This document shows positions 13,736 through 17,857 of a stretch of DNA of 17,857 bases, piece after piece. Position 1 is the first letter of the stretch; each line of letters begins with the position of its first letter. Source of the DNA: DASZKW01 sp035552775 (GTDB taxonomy: Bacteria; Actinomycetota; Acidimicrobiia; Acidimicrobiales; Palsa-688); NCBI GenBank assembly GCA_035552775.1, contig DASZKW010000002.1, forward strand, positions 1 through 17,857. Reading direction: 5' to 3'. The notes beneath the pieces are model-generated. The model searched no databases, had not been told where the DNA came from, and saw nothing but the letters and a program-made list of their open reading frames with translations. The position numbers and the translations under genes were made by a program.

Positions 13736-14034
13736 TCAGTTCTCGTGCGCGTCCCGTGCGCGCCGCGTGCGCGAAGAATCATGAAGAGAAGCTACGGTGG
13801 CGCCTTCGACGAGGCCGGCGAGGGCGCCGGCGAGCGCGCGGTCCCGGTCATGGGTAGCGTGCTGGTAGCGGATCGCCGCGGCCGGGACGCGTGGCCGGCG
13901 CGGTGCATCAGCTCGGCGGTGGTCGCCCCAGTAGCGGCCGCCCAGGTGAGACCCGAACGTCGGAGGTCGTGCAGATGGAGGTCGGGCCGCCCGATCGCGC
14001 TACGGGCGCGTTCCCGCACACGGTCCAAACAAGC
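13736..14034 (-). pseudogene. int: C-terminal remnant of a tyrosine recombinase (phage-type integrase) next to tRNA-Glu
   Basis: On the minus strand one frame reads LDRVRERARSAIGRPDLHLH, DLRRSGLTWAAATGATTAEL and MHRAGHAS. The match continues in another frame with PAAAIRYQHATHDRDRAL and AGALAGLVEGATVA, ending at TGA 13738-13736. One missing C in a run at the GHAS/PAAA join explains the shift. The catalytic HxxR (HDLR), the second histidine (GHAS) and the tyrosine nucleophile (RYQH) are readable. The first catalytic arginine and all N-terminal domains are missing, cut at about 14034 where another gene's scrap begins. The gene ends 9 bp from tRNA-Glu. It cannot be active as it stands. Confidence 0.82.
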
Positions 14035-14237
14035 TCCTCTCCGAGCGAGAGGCGCTCCTGTACCAAGAGTGGATCGCCAACGATCGCAAAGTTCGCGTCC
14101 TGCTCGCCGAGATGCGGGTGGTCGCGGCCGAGGCCCAAGCGCTCGTCCTCGCCGAAGAGCCGCCCGAGGCCGCCCGGCAGAGGCCAAGCACCGCTTCACC
14201 TCAAACCCGCCGGTCAACCACCCTGCGCTCTAGCTGA
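14022..14237 (+). pseudogene. C-terminal scrap of a DUF6788-like, mobile-element-associated protein
   Basis: A frame without any start codon reads GPNKLLSEREALLYQEWIAN, then DRKVRVLLAEMRVVAAEAQA and LVLAEEPPEAARQRP, to TGA 14235-14237. The pattern 'LxxREAxLYxEWIANDRxLRxLLAEMRxVAAxA' resembles the C-terminal half of DUF6788-type proteins, often found with transposases and integrases in actinobacteria. That assignment is from memory and moderately sure. The fragment begins just where the opposite-strand integrase homology stops, so the junction at about 14022-14034 joins two unrelated gene ends. Confidence 0.45.
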
Positions 14238-14318
14238 AGTGCCCGAACCACAAGGCATTACGGCTACCGGTCCCGCCAGAGGTCCGTCTCTGCGCTTGGT
14301 TCAGGACTAGTCACCCAC

Positions 14319-14572
14319 GTGGTGTTCGAGCATCCCGGACTGCTCGCCGAGCCCCCCAGCAGGACTGCCATGGCGACAGCTGTATCACCTGCAGCGACGA
14401 GGCCGTGATAGCGGAGGTCCGCGACGTCACAGCAGCAGGTCAGCTCATCGTGGCAGCCGGGGGGCACCTCGAGACGGTCGACGGGTCCCTCGTCGACCCG
14501 GTCAGGGCCGGAGACCTCGTCCTATTGCACGCCGGCGTGGCGATCAACCATTTCGGTGAGACGGGACCGTGA
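14319..14572 (+). pseudogene. HypC/HupF-type [NiFe]-hydrogenase maturation chaperone remnant
   Basis: From 14354 the frame reads PQQDCHGDSCITCSDEAVIA, EVRDVTAAGQLIVAAGGHLE, SLVDPVRAGDLVLLHAGVAI and NHF, ending at TGA 14570-14572. The C-x-T-C-x-D-E-A opening and the 'VGDxVLVHAGxAI' close fit HypC/HupF-type chaperones, which deliver the metal-ligand precursor during [NiFe]-hydrogenase assembly. No ATG, GTG or TTG occurs in this frame after the preceding stop (14231-14233). GTG 14319 or 14322 opens another frame (VVFEHPGLLAEPP) that would join if one C were restored in the six-C run at 14352-14357. So it is either a one-base frameshift or a truncated relic. Its end overlaps the next remnant by 4 bp, as in an operon. 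Confidence 0.62.
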
Positions 14573-14690
14573 CGGTGGCGAATGGCACCCCCGGGACCGA
14601 GCCGACCGGCTTCCTCTATCCCTTCATCGAGGAGGAAGAGAACGACCTGGACGGGCTGCTCGAAGACCCCGGAGAACATTGTATTGATAC
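14569..14690 (+). pseudogene. 5' remnant of a probable SIS-domain isomerase gene from a hydrogenase cluster
   Basis: GTG 14569 overlaps the HypC-like stop by 4 bp (GTGA) and encodes VTVANGTPGTEPTGFLYPFI then EEEENDLDGLLEDPGEH. The FLYPFI-x-x-EE-x-D opening resembles SIS-domain proteins (sedoheptulose-7-phosphate isomerase-like) that follow hypC in some actinobacterial hydrogenase loci, a memory-based call. Similarity ends at about 14680, where the marR promoter and operator begin. The frame then runs on into marR and stops, so only about 40 of some 200 residues remain. Confidence 0.4.
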
Positions 14691-14694
14691 AATG
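14677..14694 (+). promoter_or_regulatory. MarR operator: perfect 8-bp-arm palindrome over the -10 box
   Basis: CATTGTAT-TG-ATACAATG is a perfect inverted repeat with a 2-bp centre, the size and AT-rich character of MarR-family operators. It contains TACAAT (14688-14693), a near-consensus -10 box ending 6 nt before the marR ATG at 14700, so the transcript is probably leaderless. A protein bound here would block the promoter, which implies autorepression of marR-clC. The AT-rich patch stands out in the GC-rich surroundings. Confidence 0.75.
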
Positions 14695-14699
14695 ACTGT

Positions 14700-15179
14700 A
14701 TGCCTACCAGGACTTCGACGCTTGATTCGGAGTTGACCGATGTCGTGTTGACGGCCAGCCGCGTCTTGGTGGCGGTGGCTGCCCGGTCCCTGGCCGAGCA
14801 CGAGAGCGAGGTGTCGCTGCAGCAGTACCGGGCGCTGGTGGTTCTGGCCTCGCGGGGATCTCTGCGTCCTGTCGATTTGGCTGAAGCGTTGGGGGTGGAT
14901 CCCTCGACCGCGACCCGGCTTTGTGACCGTTTGGTGGATAAGCGGCTGATTTCCCGACGTCGCCAGGCCGGCGATCGGCGGGAGGTTCGCCTCGACCTCA
15001 GCGGCCGGGGTCGGAACTTGGTGGGCGAGGTGACCGAGCGGCGTCGCCTCGAGATCGGTCGGATCCTCGCCGGAGTGCCCGGTCCCGAACGCGAGGCGCT
15101 GGTAGGCGCCTTTCGGGCCTTCGGCCGCGCGGCGGGCGAGGTACCCGACGACGAGTGGCCTCGGAGTTGGGATCTGTAG
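14700..15179 (+). CDS. MarR family transcriptional regulator
   Basis: This 159-residue winged-helix regulator contains LAEHESEVSLQQYRALVVLA, the recognition segment LRPVDLAEALGVDPSTATRL and CDRLVDKRLISRRRQ. The wing AGDRREVRLDLSGRGRNL is typical MarR, and a C-terminal helix for dimerisation follows. ATG 14700 starts 6 nt after a TACAAT box with no ribosome site, so leaderless translation is likely. A perfect palindrome covers that box. The clC gene begins 4 bp after its stop, so its ligand may relate to anion or pH stress, which is inference. Its promoter sits at the edge of a run of gene remnants, suggesting that this operon arrived with, or was fused to, foreign DNA. Confidence 0.92.
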   Translation: MPTRTSTLDSELTDVVLTASRVLVAVAARSLAEHESEVSLQQYRALVVLASRGSLRPVDLAEALGVDPSTATRLCDRLVDKRLISRRRQAGDRREVRLDLSGRGRNLVGEVTERRRLEIGRILAGVPGPEREALVGAFRAFGRAAGEVPDDEWPRSWDL

Positions 15180-15183
15180 GGCC

Positions 15184-17253
15184 GTGGACGAGCTACTCGC
15201 TTCATCGGGGCCGGACCGTGCTGGCGATCACGTCGGCGACACCGCGCAGGTGACCGAAACGAAACTCGAAGCGGCAGGCGACTCTCCGGCAGCGATCCGG
15301 GCGGCGGTGTCGTGGCTGCGCGCGTCGCGTCTCGGGCTGGTGGCCATGGCCCTGGTCGTGGGGGCGGGCGCAGGGTTGGCGGCAGTGGGTTTCCGGTGGT
15401 TGATCTTCGCCTTCACCTGGGTGGCGACCGGGCGCCAGCAGTTCGGCCAGCAGGGCCGCGTGGCCAGCACGCATCTGCCCTTTCTCGGCATCTGGTTCCT
15501 CCTTCTCGTTCCGGTGGTCGGCGGGCTGATCTACGGGCCGCTCATCCAACGCTTCGCCAAAGAGGCTCGCGGCCACGGAGTACCAGAGGTCATGCTCGCG
15601 GTGGCTGAGAACGGCGGCCGGATTCGCCCCGCGGTGTCAGTGGTGAAGGCCGTGGCCTCAGCGTTGTGCATCGGGGTGGGCGGCTCGGTGGGGCGGGAGG
15701 GGCCGATCGTGCAGATCGGCTCGGCGTTCGCCTCCACTGTCGGCCAAGGGGTGCGAATGTCAGAGAGCCGTCTTCGCATCCTGGTGGCCTGCGGCGCGGC
15801 GGGAGGGATCTCTGCCACCTTCAACGCGCCGATAACCGGGCTGTTTTTCGGCTTCGAGATCATCCTGCGCGAGCTCTCTCTCGACGCGCTGTTCGCGGTG
15901 ATCCTGTCCTCGGTCGCCGCCGATCTGGTCAGCCAGGCGTTCTTCGGCTCGGCGCCGTTCTTCTCGAACATCCCTCATGACCTGCTCGTACGACACGACT
16001 ACACCTACCTGCTCGTCGCCGTCCTGGGCGTCGCTGCCGGTGTCATCGGCTTCGGTTTCAAGACGGTGCTCTACCGGGTCGAGGACCTCGTCGACCGGCT
16101 ATGGAACGGTCGCCCGGAGTGGGCCCGCCCGGCGGTGGGAGGTGTGGTCCTCGGGGCCATGCTGTTGGCGCTTCCCCAGATGTACGGCGTCGGCTACCCG
16201 GTCGTCGACAAGGCGATCTCCGGTCACACCGTCTTGTGGCTTCTGGCGGTCTTGATGGTGGGCAAGATCCTCGCCGTGAGCCTCACCTTGTCCATCGGCG
16301 GATCCGGAGGGGTGTTCGCGCCGTCGCTGTTCACCGGGGCCATGGCCGGAATGGCCTTCGGGGTGATCGTCGAGCACCTCTTCGGCCCTATCGTCACCTC
16401 GCCGGCGGTTTTCGGTGTGGTCGCCATGGGAGCGGTATTCGGCGGCGCAGCGCAGGCGCCGCTCACCGCCATCGCCAGCGTGGTGGAGATGACCGCCAAC
16501 TTCACCTTGATCCTGCCCGTCATGCTGGCCGTCGGTATCGCCGCCGCGGTCTCCAAGCGGCTCAGTCACGGCAGCATCTACACAACAAAGCTCCTGCGCC
16601 TCGGCGTCGACATCGAACGGCCCAAACCAGCGAACGTGCTACAGCTGCTCACCGTATCCGACGCCATGCTGCCGCTTCCCCAACACAACGGAGGCCTTGC
16701 CGGCACCACAGACGACGGCGCCGCGCCCGGCTCGAACATGGGCCCGCATTCTTGGGCGGAGCTCATCGGCCCGGTCTCAGCGACCCGCCGCCCCCAAGCG
16801 ATCTTCGCCGACGAGTCACTCGATCAAGCCCTGCGCCAACTCGTCCTTTACGGGCGCGCCGGGCTGCCGGTGCTCTCACCCGACGGCCAACACCTGCGCG
16901 GTTGGGTAACGCGCCACAACGTCCTGCGGGTTCTCGCCGAGCGCGTCAGCTCAACCGAGCGTGAGGCCGAGTCAGGCCGGCTGGCCGCCGAGTTCTCCGA
17001 CGACGACGCCGTGTCGAAGGTTCATGCGCCGCGAACACCTCTCGATGGCTACGAGATCGTCGAGCTCGCCGTACGCCACGGATCGCCCGGCGCCGGAAAG
17101 CGCCTCGGGGAGGTGAGCTGGCCCGCCGGCTCCCAGGTGGTAGCCGTGACCGAACACCACGAGCTCGTCACGCCCCGAAGCGACATCCAGCTTCGCCCAG
17201 GCGAGAGGGTGGTGCTCCTAGTCCCCATCGCAAGCGACGACCCGCATCTGTAG
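15184..17253 (+). CDS. ClC family chloride channel/transporter with CBS pair and TrkA-C (RCK_C) domain
   Basis: This 689-residue membrane protein moves chloride or a similar anion. The membrane domain spans about residues 45-470. The anion-pathway motifs are GHGVP (130-134), GSVGREGP with the gating glutamate E172, GGVFAP (375-380) and a tyrosine in SHGSIYTTKL near 466. In the helix that carries E202/E203 in E. coli ClC, FFGFEIILRE keeps the first glutamate but has isoleucine in place of the internal proton glutamate, as in channel-like members. A cytoplasmic CBS pair follows (VSDAML near 490; QAIFADESLDQALRQLVLYG and LRGWVTRHNVLRVL later). The end (VSWPAGSQVVAVTEHHELVT and LRPGERVVLLVP) is a TrkA-C ligand-binding fold. 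GTG 15184 lies 4 bp after the marR stop. Confidence 0.93.
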   Translation: MDELLASSGPDRAGDHVGDTAQVTETKLEAAGDSPAAIRAAVSWLRASRLGLVAMALVVGAGAGLAAVGFRWLIFAFTWVATGRQQFGQQGRVASTHLPFLGIWFLLLVPVVGGLIYGPLIQRFAKEARGHGVPEVMLAVAENGGRIRPAVSVVKAVASALCIGVGGSVGREGPIVQIGSAFASTVGQGVRMSESRLRILVACGAAGGISATFNAPITGLFFGFEIILRELSLDALFAVILSSVAADLVSQAFFGSAPFFSNIPHDLLVRHDYTYLLVAVLGVAAGVIGFGFKTVLYRVEDLVDRLWNGRPEWARPAVGGVVLGAMLLALPQMYGVGYPVVDKAISGHTVLWLLAVLMVGKILAVSLTLSIGGSGGVFAPSLFTGAMAGMAFGVIVEHLFGPIVTSPAVFGVVAMGAVFGGAAQAPLTAIASVVEMTANFTLILPVMLAVGIAAAVSKRLSHGSIYTTKLLRLGVDIERPKPANVLQLLTVSDAMLPLPQHNGGLAGTTDDGAAPGSNMGPHSWAELIGPVSATRRPQAIFADESLDQALRQLVLYGRAGLPVLSPDGQHLRGWVTRHNVLRVLAERVSSTEREAESGRLAAEFSDDDAVSKVHAPRTPLDGYEIVELAVRHGSPGAGKRLGEVSWPAGSQVVAVTEHHELVTPRSDIQLRPGERVVLLVPIASDDPHL

Positions 17254-17637
17254 CGAAGGCAGCGGTAGCTCCACGCCAAGATTCGTGAGGCCCGGTCCCA
17301 ATGAAACGCGCGTCCGACAGTCACGGGGCTCACCCAGACCTACGGCACCAAACAACACCGGTTCCCACCGGACCGTGGGTCGCATCGCCGTCTTGGTGGA
17401 CTCGCTCATCGCCCACCACCTGTTCCAACCGGCCCTCGGCGACGTTGAGCGTCGAGAGGGGAAGGAGCACTTGGCGCCGAGGATGCATCGGTCATCCACC
17501 ACCGACTCGATGGTCGACGACCCTCCGCGACCGAGGCGCCTTCGGTGACCGGAGGGCGCATGAAGGGTCCATTTACTCGATCGCCGGGCCTGCCAGGCAC
17601 CCTGGCCTGCGGCGATGCTCCGCACCTGTGATATTCG

Positions 17638-17671
17638 GCCTCGTCTGCCGCCTCGTCTGCCGCCTCGTCTG
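17638..17671. repeat. 12-bp tandem repeat, nearly three copies
   Basis: GCCTCGTCTGCC starts at 17638 and 17650, and a third copy from 17662 ends in GAA instead. It lies outside any recognised gene. Confidence 0.85.
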
Positions 17672-17689
17672 AAGTGCTCTGCGCTGGTC

Positions 17690-17720
17690 GGCGCCGGTTG
17701 GACTAGTGCTAAACGGCGCC
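17690..17720. repeat. Inverted repeat GGCGCCGGTT / AAACGGCGCC
   Basis: Ten-base arms at 17690-17699 and 17711-17720 pair at 9 of 10 positions around an 11-nt centre containing ACTAGT. It sits exactly where the recombinase-like similarity of the minus-strand scrap stops. Confidence 0.6.
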
Positions 17721-17770
17721 AGCGGGCCCCTCACGACAACCTTGGTGACCTTGCTTGTCGGTCTTCCCAC
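17711..17770 (-). pseudogene. Possible 5' scrap of a tyrosine recombinase
   Basis: From GTG 17770 the minus strand encodes VGRPTSKVTKVVVRGPLAPF, after which similarity ends. The block 'V-V-V-x-G-P-L-A-P-F' is the usual opening of one actinobacterial XerC/D-like recombinase family, in which 'xxGFRxEL' follows. Only about ten residues are diagnostic, so chance resemblance is possible. A 13-bp hairpin lies just upstream of its start. Confidence 0.35.
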
Positions 17771-17772
17771 AG

Positions 17773-17805
17773 TCCCTCCTTCTCCCGGATTCGGAGAAGG
17801 AGGGA
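17773..17805. terminator. 13-bp perfect hairpin, terminator-like but without T-run
   Basis: TCCCTCCTTCTCC (17773-17785) and GGAGAAGGAGGGA (17793-17805) pair perfectly around the 7-nt loop CGGATTC. No T-tract follows on the plus strand, and purine/pyrimidine asymmetry is strong. It could end transcription from either side, or be an element end or protein-binding site. Confidence 0.45.
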
Positions 17806-17857
17806 TCCATCAACCCAGTTGGATTATGCCGACCTGCTCAGCCTGTTCCCCTTGTCC

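Larger units (their letters stand above)
17254..17857. other. Region after clC with no recognised intact gene
   Basis: Several short open frames occur on both strands (for example plus 17285-17548 and minus 17218-17625), but none shows a family motif, a ribosome site or consistent coding character. The stretch holds a 12-bp triple repeat, two inverted repeats and a possible recombinase 5' scrap, each listed separately. At the right edge, TTG 17819 opens a frame reading LDYADLLSLFPLS, too short to judge. Confidence 0.5.

Noticed and set aside
13694..14233. 179-codon plus-strand frame over the integrase remnant
   Set aside because: It starts inside tRNA-Glu and is Arg/Ala/Pro rich; the integrase and DUF6788-like similarities lie in other frames.
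17218..17625. 135-codon minus-strand frame after clC
   Set aside because: It overlaps the clC end, has no motif and no ribosome site; kept as unassigned sequence.
17819..17857. New gene beginning at TTG 17819
   Set aside because: Only 13 codons are in view (LDYADLLSLFPLS), without a ribosome site or motif.

Overview
The window is GC-rich DNA (codon third positions almost all G or C) from an actinobacterium. Markers are a DUF2630 gene, an actinobacterial-type biotin carboxylase/carboxyltransferase pair, a bioB followed by a small Cys-rich gene of the BsaP type, an EncFtn-encapsulin pair, frequent GTG/TTG starts and several genes that seem to begin right at a TANNNT -10 box (leaderless mRNAs). 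The fit is best with a deep actinobacterial group such as Acidimicrobiia, probably environmental; that placement is inference.

Layout. Positions 1-185 hold the last codons of a plus-strand gene, probably a DUF3516 helicase tail. A 44-bp palindrome separates it from the convergent pair accA1 (273-2456) and accD1 (2453-4072), the alpha and beta subunits of a methylcrotonyl-CoA carboxylase type enzyme. Divergent from accD1 lies a frameshifted, truncated acyl-CoA synthetase (4134-4465). Then come DUF2630 (minus), the encapsulated ferritin and its encapsulin shell (4848-6031), a sigma-70 factor, gltX, a YdcF/DUF218 membrane protein and tRNA-Gln(CTG).

From 9331 to about 10995 is a decayed segment: a frameshifted RelE/ParE-like toxin, a poxB scrap, an intact vapBC toxin-antitoxin pair and a tRNA-Gln 3'-end-like repeat. 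A conserved block follows: geranylgeranyl reductase family protein, bioB, bsaP-like gene and tRNA-Glu(CTC).

Immediately 3' of tRNA-Glu is the remnant of a tyrosine integrase, then scraps of a DUF6788-like protein, a HypC/HupF hydrogenase chaperone and the head of a probable SIS-domain gene. These look like relics of an integrated element and of a lost hydrogenase cluster. A marR-clC operon (14700-17253), whose promoter carries a perfect palindrome over its -10 box, follows. The last 600 bases have no recognised intact gene, but contain repeats, hairpins and a possible recombinase 5' scrap.

Functional links: bioB/BsaP make the biotin that AccA1 carries; gltX sits near both tRNA species a non-discriminating GluRS would charge; EncFtn loads iron into the encapsulin. 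The novel-looking parts are the two tRNA-flanked gene graveyards, the 44-bp palindrome, a BioB lacking one [2Fe-2S] cysteine next to its BsaP partner, and a ClC protein lacking the internal proton glutamate.
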